Shown: piece by piece, positions 12,853 to 20,288 of the stretch
How the letters are laid out: every line of letters starts with the position of its first letter
Numbering within the stretch: the stretch's first letter is position 1
DNA from: a virus
Strand: one strand, 5' to 3'
Length of the DNA stretch: 22,968 bases
IMG/VR virus record: IMGVR_UViG_3300030380_003668
Location: 1 to 22,968 of that record
Translations under genes and position numbers: made by a program
Notes under the pieces: generated by a model
Database searches by the model: none
What the model saw: only the letters and a program-made list of their open reading frames with translations
Told to the model about the DNA's origin: nothing

Positions 12853-13478
12853 AAGTTAAAATTAACATACCTAATAAACTTGAAGAAATTACTTTAAAGC
12901 AATACCAAAAATGGTTAAAGATTGCAGAAGGTAAAGAAGACGAAAACTTTATTAAGCAAAAAATGATTGAAATATTTTGCAATATACCTTTAAAACAAGT
13001 ATTACAAATTAAACTTTCTGACGTAGATATTATTTGTCAAACGATCAATGAAGTATTTGAAAAAAAGCCTGTGTTTAAAAACAAGTTTGTATTTAATGAA
13101 ATTGAATTTGGTTTTATTCCTAAATTAGATGACATCACACTAGGTGAGCACATAGATTTAGAAACTTATTTAAATGACTTTGAATACATGCATAAAGCCA
13201 TGAGTGTTTTATATAGGCCTATAACATATAAAAATAAAGATCAATATTTAATTGAAGATTACGAAGGTTCTAATAAATATAATTTAGAAAATATTAGTTT
13301 AGATATTGCACTAGGTGCAAGTGTTTTTTTTTGGAATTTAAAAAAAGAATTATTGACCAATATTCTGAACTATTTACAAACACAAACGGAAGTGGAGATA
13401 CCACAAAATTTGCTGGATTTTCTCAAAAATGGGGATGGTATCAATCAATTTACGGGCTATGTAAAGGAGACATATTAA
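12849..13478 (+). CDS. Tail assembly chaperone-like protein (0-frame product)
   Basis: A 209-aa protein, the first gene of the tail block. It opens KVKINIPNKLEEITLKQYQ and has IEFGFIPKLDDITLGEHIDL (about 104-123), SVLYRPITYK (about 119-128 region of the middle), and a C-terminal GDGINQFTGYVKE. I know the pattern (ITLxQYQ...GFIPxLD...GEYIDL...LYRPI) from Bacteroidetes phages, where its role is not firmly established. The last third overlaps, in the -1 frame, a second reading that carries its own conserved-looking sequence; together they fit a G/GT-type tail chaperone pair that is made by frameshifting. The tape measure gene is 4.9 kb further on, further than usual, so the chaperone assignment is moderate. 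Confidence 0.65.
   Translation: MKVKINIPNKLEEITLKQYQKWLKIAEGKEDENFIKQKMIEIFCNIPLKQVLQIKLSDVDIICQTINEVFEKKPVFKNKFVFNEIEFGFIPKLDDITLGEHIDLETYLNDFEYMHKAMSVLYRPITYKNKDQYLIEDYEGSNKYNLENISLDIALGASVFFWNLKKELLTNILNYLQTQTEVEIPQNLLDFLKNGDGINQFTGYVKETY
13325..13346 (+). promoter_or_regulatory. Candidate -1 frameshift slippery sites
   Basis: In the reading frame of the gene at 12849, three heptamers of the form X-XXY-YYZ follow each other: T-TTT-TTT (13325-13331), T-TTA-AAA (13337-13343) and A-AAA-AAA (13340-13346). All three lie after the last in-frame stop (TAG, 13295-13297) of the -1 frame and before the 0-frame stop at 13478, so slipping at any of them joins the two frames. Slipping at TTTAAAA gives a product of about 247 residues. 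Confidence 0.6.
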
Positions 13479-13591
13479 AAATAGATGAGGTTACAAAAAT
13501 GAATTTACACACTTGTTTGACACATTTAACTTTTGAAAAGGAAAAAGCAGAACTTGAAAAACACATATTGAATAGAAATGCAAAGAGATGA
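13331..13591 (+). CDS. -1 frame extension of the tail chaperone
   Basis: In the -1 frame relative to the gene at 12849, open from 13298 to the stop at 13591. The useful sequence starts about 13343; the only candidate start is TTG 13331, with no ATG before 13499, so it is probably read only as a fused extension. It contains KWGWYQSIYGLCKGD, KIDEVTKMNLHTCLTHLTF and EKEKAELEKHIL, like short phage proteins of the 'WGWY...DEVT...FLxFEKE' type, in which the segment is joined to the upstream protein. The combined product would be about 247 residues (165 plus 82). A homopolymer sequencing error in the T9 or A7 run could also split one gene in two, but the 0-frame end also looks conserved. Confidence 0.6.
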   Translation: MEFKKRIIDQYSELFTNTNGSGDTTKFAGFSQKWGWYQSIYGLCKGDILKIDEVTKMNLHTCLTHLTFEKEKAELEKHILNRNAKR

Positions 13592-13844
13592 AATACTAAA
13601 ACAATTAATGGAGCGAGAGCTATTTAGTAAAGACGAATATTTAATTCTACCAGATGGTTTTGAAGATGCATTTTTAGGAGTCACAGCCATTAAACCTAGC
13701 AAAGCAGTTTACAGCTATTGGAAATGTTTAGATATTATAATGCAACAAGACGGTACAGACTTTGACGAATCTATTGACTGGCTTGATGAATTTACAAATG
13801 AAGATTTAGGAGTTCACACTCCAATATATATAAAATTAATATGA
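13578..13844 (+). CDS. Small conserved tail-region protein
   Basis: An 88-aa protein starting inside the stop region of the frameshifted gene (14-base overlap). It contains LPDGFEDAFLGVT, YSYWKCLDIIM, and DFDESIDWLDEFTNEDLG, a pattern I know from many phages as a short protein with the theme 'LxDGFEDAFIGV...YDxExCIxxL'. Acidic overall, it is likely a cytoplasmic assembly or regulatory factor. No function is established, and it may not be tail-specific. Its stop overlaps the next gene's ATG by 4 bases. Confidence 0.65.
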   Translation: MQRDEILKQLMERELFSKDEYLILPDGFEDAFLGVTAIKPSKAVYSYWKCLDIIMQQDGTDFDESIDWLDEFTNEDLGVHTPIYIKLI

Positions 13845-14296
13845 ATACTTATTATAATATAATAGACAAAATAAAAGAAGTTATAAGTGCAGAACCTTTT
13901 AACAATGAAGTAACATTTGGCGATATATCTAAAATTGATTTAAAAAAACAAAGTTTATTCCCTTTGGCTCATGTATTGGTAAATAACGCAACAATATTAA
14001 ACAACTATACAATTTTTAATGTTAGTATTTTCTTCATGGATATTGTAGATATTAGCAATCAGCAAACTAATGATGAATTTAATGGCAACAATAATTTACA
14101 CGACATTTTAAATACACAATTTGCACTAGCTACTAGAGTCAAAAGAGTATTACAAAAAGCGGATTTATATAGAGATGATTTTGAGTTGAATACAGATGCA
14201 ACTTGCACACCGTTTACAGAAAGATTTGATAATTTACTAGCTGGATGGGAAGTCACTTTTGATATAGGAGCTAAAACTGAAATGTCATATTGCTAA
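13841..14296 (+). CDS. Tail terminator/completion-like protein
   Basis: A 151-aa protein with SLFPLAHVLVNNATI, FNVSIFFMDIVDISN, NLHDILNTQFALATRVKRVL and TPFTERFDNLLAGWEVTF, and a closing C near the end (EMSYC). I recognise this from Bacteroidetes phages as a head-tail or tail-completion-like protein (strand-rich, with the 'PFTERFDNxLAGW' motif), between small assembly genes and an HK97 gp10-like gene. It likely caps the tail tube or joins it to the head. The stop (TAATG at 14294-14298) overlaps the next start. Family naming varies between phages. Confidence 0.6.
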   Translation: MNTYYNIIDKIKEVISAEPFNNEVTFGDISKIDLKKQSLFPLAHVLVNNATILNNYTIFNVSIFFMDIVDISNQQTNDEFNGNNNLHDILNTQFALATRVKRVLQKADLYRDDFELNTDATCTPFTERFDNLLAGWEVTFDIGAKTEMSYC

Positions 14297-14769
14297 TGAG
14301 TGAGTTTAAAAAAATATTAGAAAAATACGCAAAGTATGTAATACAACAGTCAAGAAGTAATTTGACTAAAGGCAAAATAAATGCATCTAAAAAATTATCC
14401 AATAGTTTAAGTTTTAAAATAGAAAAAAACAGAGTAATTTTTGAGAGTGAAAAATATGGAGAATTTATTGATCAAGGAGTCAAGGGGGCTAAATCAACAT
14501 ATCCCGAAAGTAATAACAGCCCATTTAAATACACTAATAAACAACCACCTTCAAGTGTTCTTGATAAATGGACAATTCGTAAAGGTATTGCGCCTAGAGA
14601 TAAACAAGGAAAATTTATTAATAGAAAATCATTAACTTTTTTAATTGCAAGAAGTATAAAAAACAAAGGTATTAGAGCAACAATGTTTTTTACAAAGCCA
14701 TTTGAAAAGGGGGTTGACAAATTTAGCGACGAAATGATTCAAGGAATTTTAAACGATATTGAAGTATGA
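14296..14769 (+). CDS. HK97 gp10-like head-tail connector protein
   Basis: A 157-aa protein. I start it at ATG 14296 rather than the TTG at 14290 two codons earlier; the preceding stop TAA shares bases with this ATG. The basic N-terminal helix (ILEKYAKYVIQQSRSNLTKG) is followed by GEFIDQGVKGAK, then SPFKYTNKQPPSSVLDKW and KGIAPRDKQGKF, and ends with SIKNKGIRATMFF. These match the pattern of gp10/tail-completion proteins of the HK97 type, with a 'YFVDxGVxG...SPFKY' theme. It is likely part of the connector or tail terminator. It overlaps the next gene by ATGA. Confidence 0.65.
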   Translation: MSEFKKILEKYAKYVIQQSRSNLTKGKINASKKLSNSLSFKIEKNRVIFESEKYGEFIDQGVKGAKSTYPESNNSPFKYTNKQPPSSVLDKWTIRKGIAPRDKQGKFINRKSLTFLIARSIKNKGIRATMFFTKPFEKGVDKFSDEMIQGILNDIEV

Positions 14770-15917
14770 GTACAATAATAAGAACAAGAAGCCCATTTTT
14801 TATAAGAACACCAGAAGAAACAAGTTCAGATTTAGATTATTTTGAAATTGTTATTTCTTTGTTTTCAGGTGATCTCTCTGATAAGACAACACCATTATGC
14901 GAAGATTTTTCAGATAGTGTGACATTAATTAAAAAACCAATAAATAGTGAAAATTCAGTTAGTGTTGAAATAAACGAAATTGTAAATAATTATTTAAGTC
15001 AGAATATTAACCCTGCAGATATTAAAGACCCATACAGAAAATACCAGTCAATGTGGGTTGACGTTAGCACAAGGCCATATAAAGCAGATGGAACAGCAAT
15101 AACAACAGCAACAACAAATACATATTTAGCACAGGAAGGTTATAACGATTTTACAGACGGTGTAAACTTTACAACAAACCCAAATGCTATGATTACAGCA
15201 AATTATATTCAATATAAAAAAGGTGATATTATTACAATTCCTGTTAATGCTGAAATAGTAAACAAAGTTGAATTTATAAACGTCAATGGCGGTGTTGCGC
15301 AAACAAACAATATTTCATTTACAGATAATGCGCCAGACATTATTAATTATTCAAGTGCGGACACCTCATCACTACCTAGAGACATTTTAAGTATTGTTAT
15401 AACTTATGATACTTCAACTACAAGAACAATAAAAGTTGAACCTATAGAAGAATGTAAGTATTCAGTTTTTAAATGTACTTTTTTAAATAAGTTTGGAGCT
15501 TATCAAGACGTATATTTTTTCAAAAAATCGGTTGAAAGTCTAGAAACTAAAAAAGAAAATTACAATAGAAGTGTTTTTCATGCTAACTATATTTACAAAG
15601 AAACTGTTGGGTTAACCTGTGAAATTAAAAGCAAATTCAATACATACTCTTTAAATGAACATAGCAACAAAGTTTATAATACAAACGGACAAGAAACTTT
15701 AGAATTAAACACAGGTTTTGTTAGTGAGCTAATGAATGAAACATTCAAGGAACTTTTAGTTAGTGAATACGTTTATTTGACTGATAGTGCTGGAAGTAGA
15801 TATCCTGTTAATTTAAAAGATAGTTCATTGACTTACAAAACAAGTTTAAATGATAAACTAATAAATTATACAATGAGCTTTGAAAAGTCATTTACCTATA
15901 TTAATAATATTAGATAA
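14766..15917 (+). CDS. Conserved Bacteroidetes-phage tail protein (383 aa)
   Basis: A 383-aa beta-rich protein with RSPFFIRTPEETSSDLDYFE near the N-terminus, then VSVEINEIVNNYL and a long strand-rich body with few charged helices. The opening RTxSPFFIRTPEE...DYFEI and EINEIVxNYL are typical of a Bacteroidetes-phage family I recognise by pattern, usually between the tail-completion and the large minor tail gene. It could be a tail tube/adsorption protein or a receptor-contacting part, as the strand content is high; neither is proven. The start and stop are fixed by ATGA overlaps with neighbours. Confidence 0.55.
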   Translation: MSTIIRTRSPFFIRTPEETSSDLDYFEIVISLFSGDLSDKTTPLCEDFSDSVTLIKKPINSENSVSVEINEIVNNYLSQNINPADIKDPYRKYQSMWVDVSTRPYKADGTAITTATTNTYLAQEGYNDFTDGVNFTTNPNAMITANYIQYKKGDIITIPVNAEIVNKVEFINVNGGVAQTNNISFTDNAPDIINYSSADTSSLPRDILSIVITYDTSTTRTIKVEPIEECKYSVFKCTFLNKFGAYQDVYFFKKSVESLETKKENYNRSVFHANYIYKETVGLTCEIKSKFNTYSLNEHSNKVYNTNGQETLELNTGFVSELMNETFKELLVSEYVYLTDSAGSRYPVNLKDSSLTYKTSLNDKLINYTMSFEKSFTYINNIR

Positions 15918-18214
15918 TGCAAGAGCTAATTTTATATATAAAGCCAAAAGTAATACCAGCAAATCAAACAGCGCAAAAGTTTGAAAGAGTTGATTTAATA
16001 GAAGCGGAACTAATTACATTAACACAGGTTATTCAAGATGTTAAGGAGATTGATAAAATATTTACTGACTTTTCAAGAACGTTTAATTTGCCTGCTTCAA
16101 AGGTTAATAACAAAATATTTCAACATTGGTATAATGACGATGTAATTGGATTTGACAATCATATAATGAGTGATGCTATTATTGAATTAAATCATTTACC
16201 TTTCAAAATTGGTCAAATCAAACTTGAATCAGTTGTTATGAAAAACAACAGGCCAAGTTTATACAAAGTAACTTTTTTCGGCAATACTGTTTCATTAAAT
16301 AATTTAATTGGAGAAGATAAATTGGAGGACTTAAACTGGTTAAGTAATTTTGATTTTTTAAATACGTTTCCAAACATATTAGATGGTTTTAAAAATGGTT
16401 TAGACGTTACAGTGGATTCTGTTAATTACACAGATGCAATAATCTACCCATTATTAACTCACACACAATCATATATTTATGATAGTGGTGGACAATTTGA
16501 TAATTTTACAAATATAGCTTTTGGAACTGATGTAAATGATGATAGGCGAGGAGTATTTCCCGAAGATTTAAAACCTGCTATAAAAGTAAGTTTGGTATTA
16601 AAGGCTATTGAACAACAATATGGTTTAACTTTTAAAACAAGTGAATTTTTTGATAGTTCTGTTTTTACAAACATGTATTTATGGCTGCATCGTGAAAAGG
16701 GTAAAATAGATCAGACTATAAAATCAGAATTAATAATTAATACAAGTTTCACATGTACAAACCCAACTGTACTCGGCCAAGATTTGACAAATCCAATTGA
16801 TAAATGTACTTTTTTTGCAAACACAACAGAATCAAAATTTAATAACGGTAAATTTGAAATACAAAAAACAGAGGATTTCTTTTATTACTCTTATTTAGTA
16901 GAAATAACCCCAACTGTTTCTACACAAGAATACACTATTGAGGTCATTGATGATTTAACAGGTGAAACATTAGCTGTAAGAAATGGAACAGGAGCTCAAT
17001 CGCTAACAATCACACTTGATACGGTTGACGATAAAATGCAAATAGGAGATAAAAAAAACTTAATAACAAAAATAAGTTCAAACAATCAATTAACATTTAC
17101 AAGTCAATTTGCAATATTAGTAGTTGAAGTGAAGCCTATACCAAATGATTTATCTATTACGAATTTTTATACTTTACCATCTAATTATGACGGTGAAGTT
17201 AAGTTGGGCGATTATGATTCATCTTCAATAGGTGGAAATCCAATTAATAAAAACCTTTTAATAGTTTCAAATTTTCAGAGCGGTTCTTTAACAACAGCAA
17301 ATGAAAACATATCAATAAGAAATAACACACCAAAAATAAGCGTTTTAAACTTTTTAAAAGGGTTATTTAAAATGCACAACTTAACTGCTTTTGTTAATAC
17401 AGACAATGAAATAGTTGTTAAGACTTTAGATGACTTTTATAGTGGTGATACAATAGACATAAGTAAGTTTGTTGTTACTGATCAGCATACGGTGGAAGCA
17501 AATTTGCCATTCACAGAAGTTGACTTCCAATATAAAGAACCAAAAACAATTTTAGCACAACAATTTTTACAAACAAACAATAAAAGGTTTGGCGAGCTTG
17601 AATTCAAAACAACTGCAAGCGATGAAAAGATTTATTTAGTTGAAGCACCATTCGAACATATGATGTTTGAAAGGTTAAACGATCAAAGCGATGGAAGTCA
17701 AACAGATATTCAATATGGGGCTTTTATAGATGACGATTTAAACCCAAGTATTGGCGCACCTCTTTTGTTTTATGGTGTTTACCAAGAAAATATCAGTAAA
17801 CAAATTAATTACGTTGAAACGACAAGGCCCGAAAGCGGAACACCTTCAACAGGCACGCAACGATCTATTAACGACTATTGGATGCCGAGCAACTACAATG
17901 AACTAGGCGCAAGTTCAACTCCTCCTGCATTTAATTTAAATTTCGGCAGTGAAATAAACGAATATAATTTAACTGATTATGGAGGTGTTAACAATAGCTT
18001 GTTTGAAAAGTATTATACAAATTATATAACTAGAATATTTAATAAAAAAACTAGACTATATAAATTAAAGGCAATACTACCATTGAAAGAACTTTTAAAA
18101 ATATCATTAGACGATAAAATAATAGTAGGCACAAGAGAATTTACAATTAATAAAATGACTACTAAATTACAAAGCGGAGAAACACAATTTGAACTATTAA
18201 GTGAAGCACCATGA
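15917..18214 (+). CDS. Large minor tail / baseplate-like protein
   Basis: A 765-aa protein, the largest in the window. The N-terminus contains EIDKIFTDFSRTFNLPASKV (about 44-63), NNKIFQHWYND, and FKIGQIKLESVV, a theme I associate with minor tail or baseplate proteins of Bacteroidetes phages. The C-terminus ends LPLKELLKISLDDKIIVGTR then a strand segment ending LQSGETQFELLSE, resembling a tail hub end. The middle is strand-rich, with KISVLNFLKGLFKMHNLTAF at about 480-500. It probably sits at the tail tip and takes part in host contact or DNA ejection. It overlaps the 383-aa gene by one base (TAATG). Confidence 0.6.
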   Translation: MQELILYIKPKVIPANQTAQKFERVDLIEAELITLTQVIQDVKEIDKIFTDFSRTFNLPASKVNNKIFQHWYNDDVIGFDNHIMSDAIIELNHLPFKIGQIKLESVVMKNNRPSLYKVTFFGNTVSLNNLIGEDKLEDLNWLSNFDFLNTFPNILDGFKNGLDVTVDSVNYTDAIIYPLLTHTQSYIYDSGGQFDNFTNIAFGTDVNDDRRGVFPEDLKPAIKVSLVLKAIEQQYGLTFKTSEFFDSSVFTNMYLWLHREKGKIDQTIKSELIINTSFTCTNPTVLGQDLTNPIDKCTFFANTTESKFNNGKFEIQKTEDFFYYSYLVEITPTVSTQEYTIEVIDDLTGETLAVRNGTGAQSLTITLDTVDDKMQIGDKKNLITKISSNNQLTFTSQFAILVVEVKPIPNDLSITNFYTLPSNYDGEVKLGDYDSSSIGGNPINKNLLIVSNFQSGSLTTANENISIRNNTPKISVLNFLKGLFKMHNLTAFVNTDNEIVVKTLDDFYSGDTIDISKFVVTDQHTVEANLPFTEVDFQYKEPKTILAQQFLQTNNKRFGELEFKTTASDEKIYLVEAPFEHMMFERLNDQSDGSQTDIQYGAFIDDDLNPSIGAPLLFYGVYQENISKQINYVETTRPESGTPSTGTQRSINDYWMPSNYNELGASSTPPAFNLNFGSEINEYNLTDYGGVNNSLFEKYYTNYITRIFNKKTRLYKLKAILPLKELLKISLDDKIIVGTREFTINKMTTKLQSGETQFELLSEAP

Positions 18215-18348
18215 AAATAATATTAGAGGCATTAGCATTTTGTAAAGAGCACAAATTATATGATAAAAATATCAATATTGCATTGGGGAAAAACAAAGTA
18301 CCACTTACAATTAAAGAAGGTTTACAACAATTAAAATATAAAAAATGA
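18211..18348 (+). CDS. Small protein between minor tail and tape measure
   Basis: A 45-codon frame with ATGA overlaps at both ends (18211-18214 and 18345-18348), which is strong evidence it is a real coupled gene. The product is a helical basic protein (MKIILEALAFCKEHKLYDK, then KVPLTIKEGLQQLKYKK). No family is recognised. Being translated just before the tape measure, it may be a small tail-assembly factor. Confidence 0.6.
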   Translation: MKIILEALAFCKEHKLYDKNINIALGKNKVPLTIKEGLQQLKYKK

Positions 18349-20276
18349 TTACAAAAATATTTGAATTTGTAGCGAAAACGGATAAAGCGGAAAAGGACGT
18401 TAAAGACTTTTCAAAAAGCATTGAGGGAGTTAACGAAAATTTGAATCAAACTAATAAAGATGTTAAAGAACTTAATAAAAGCGGGAAATCATTTGACACG
18501 TTAAAAAAAGGTGCAAAAGGTGTTGCGGGCGGTTTCAAAGCTATGGGAACAGCTTTAAAAGCAGCGGGTATTGGTTTAATTATTGGAGTATTTGTAACTT
18601 TAAAAGAATTATTACAAGAAAATCAAAAAGTAGTTGATGTTTTTAATATAGCTTTTGAAAGTTTGTCTTTAGCTTTTAGTGACTTTTTTAATTTTATTAG
18701 CAAGAATATTGGAACAGTAACAAAGTTTTTTAAATCAATTTTTGAAAATCCTCTTGAAAGTGTAAAGGCACTAGGGGAAGCAATAAAAAACAATATTATT
18801 GAAAGGGTTAAATCTGCTCTTGATGTATTTGGCTTTTTGGGAAAAGCTATGCAAAAACTTTTTGCTGGTGATTTTAAAGGCGCAATTAATGAAGTAAAAA
18901 ACGCTGGAGTTGAATTTGCAGACGTACTCACGGGAGTTGATAACAGCGTTGAAAAAGTTACAAATGTCGTTAGTGAGGGAGTGGAAGCGATCACAGAGTA
19001 TACTAAATCAACTGTTGAGGCAGCAACTGCAAACGTTGAACTAAAAAAACAAGCTGAATTAGCAGCTGTAGCAAATCAAGGTTTAATTGAAAAGTTTGAC
19101 AGGCAAGCAGAACAGCAGCGACAAATAAGAGATGATGAGCGAAAAAGTATTGAAGAAAGAAAAAAGGCAAATGATGAACTAGGCTTAATTCTTGAAAAAC
19201 AAGAAAAAACAATGTTGCAAAATGCTCAAACCACATTGAGAGCAGCGCAAGCAACACTTGACAAAGATAAAAACAACGTTGAATCAATAAAGGCTGTGAT
19301 GGAAGCAGAAAACGAATTGGCAGCAGTTCGTGCACAGGTCGAAGGTTTTAGATCAGAACAGTTAGTCAATCAAGCAGCATTAGAAAAAGAAGAAAAAGAA
19401 CTAATAAATTCCAAGTTAGAATCACAAGCAAATTTATCAATAGAACAAAAAAGATTTAACGCTGAACAAATAGAAGATAATTTACAAAGGTTAGAAAGAC
19501 AAAAAGAAATTGATGAAGAAGAAAGAGAACTGCAAACAGCAAGACTTCAAACTGTTATTGATAATGCTAATGCTGGAACTCAAGCAAAAATAGATGCAGA
19601 AATTGCACTTAATGAATTTTTACAGCAGGCGGGTCAACAAGAAATAACAAGAGAAACAGAAATTGCAGAAGCCAAAAAATTAATTAAAGAAAAAGAAGTT
19701 CAAGAAAATGACCTAGCAAATGAAAAACAAAGGGCAAGCGATGAAAGATTGCAAAAAGCTAAAATACAAAGTCTTTCAAATACTTTAACAACAATTTCAA
19801 ATTTAAGCGAAATTTTTGCAGGGGAAAGCGAAAAAGAACAAAAGAGAGCATTTAACATACAAAAAGCAGTTAGCATAAGTCAAGGGTTAATAAGTACTTT
19901 TGAAAGTGCTGTACAATCTTACAAATCACTTGCAGGCATTCCAGTTGTTGGCCCAGGTTTGGGTTTTGCTGCTGCGGCTGCTGCTGTGTCTGCTGGTTTA
20001 GCAAATGTAAATCAAATTAGAAAACAAAAATTTCAAGCTCAAGGTGGTGGCGCAACTACTTCACCAACGCAAAGCACTTCTAGTTTATCTAGTGCAACAG
20101 CAACTGCTGAAACTAGTGCACCAAATTTTAACGTAGTTGGTCAAAGTGGTTTTAATCAAATTGCGGATGCATTAGGACAGCAGCAACCTGTACAAGCTTT
20201 TGTTGTGGCTAGCGAAGTAACAACACAACAACAACTAGACAATGCGATTGTAAGTACAGCAACATTAGGAAATTAA
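18345..20276 (+). CDS. Tail tape measure protein
   Basis: A 643-aa protein, mostly helical and coiled-coil, as expected for a tape measure. A hydrophobic segment (about 72-86: AAGIGLIIGVFVTLKELL) lies near the N-terminus, a long Glu/Lys/Gln-rich coiled coil covers about 235-490, and near the C-terminus there is a second hydrophobic stretch (about 528-558: GIPVVGPGLGFAAAAAAVSA). It ends with a Ser/Thr/Gln-rich, glycine-rich tail and DNAIVSTATLGN, typical of Bacteroidetes-phage tape measures. It sets tail length: 643 residues at roughly 0.15 nm each suggests a tail near 95 nm, a rough estimate. It implies a tailed siphovirus or myovirus. Confidence 0.85.
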   Translation: MITKIFEFVAKTDKAEKDVKDFSKSIEGVNENLNQTNKDVKELNKSGKSFDTLKKGAKGVAGGFKAMGTALKAAGIGLIIGVFVTLKELLQENQKVVDVFNIAFESLSLAFSDFFNFISKNIGTVTKFFKSIFENPLESVKALGEAIKNNIIERVKSALDVFGFLGKAMQKLFAGDFKGAINEVKNAGVEFADVLTGVDNSVEKVTNVVSEGVEAITEYTKSTVEAATANVELKKQAELAAVANQGLIEKFDRQAEQQRQIRDDERKSIEERKKANDELGLILEKQEKTMLQNAQTTLRAAQATLDKDKNNVESIKAVMEAENELAAVRAQVEGFRSEQLVNQAALEKEEKELINSKLESQANLSIEQKRFNAEQIEDNLQRLERQKEIDEEERELQTARLQTVIDNANAGTQAKIDAEIALNEFLQQAGQQEITRETEIAEAKKLIKEKEVQENDLANEKQRASDERLQKAKIQSLSNTLTTISNLSEIFAGESEKEQKRAFNIQKAVSISQGLISTFESAVQSYKSLAGIPVVGPGLGFAAAAAAVSAGLANVNQIRKQKFQAQGGGATTSPTQSTSSLSSATATAETSAPNFNVVGQSGFNQIADALGQQQPVQAFVVASEVTTQQQLDNAIVSTATLGN

Positions 20277-20288
20277 AAAACAAATAAA

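Noticed and set aside
13324-13346. Sequencing error in the T and A runs splitting one gene
   Set aside because: Not ruled out, but both the 0-frame end and the -1-frame end look conserved, and slippery heptamers fall in the right frame, so programmed frameshifting is the better reading.
18623-19335. Two long minus-strand frames opposite the tape measure gene
   Set aside because: Both are opposite the coiled-coil coding region, whose Glu/Gln/Lys/Ala codons rarely give stops on the other strand.
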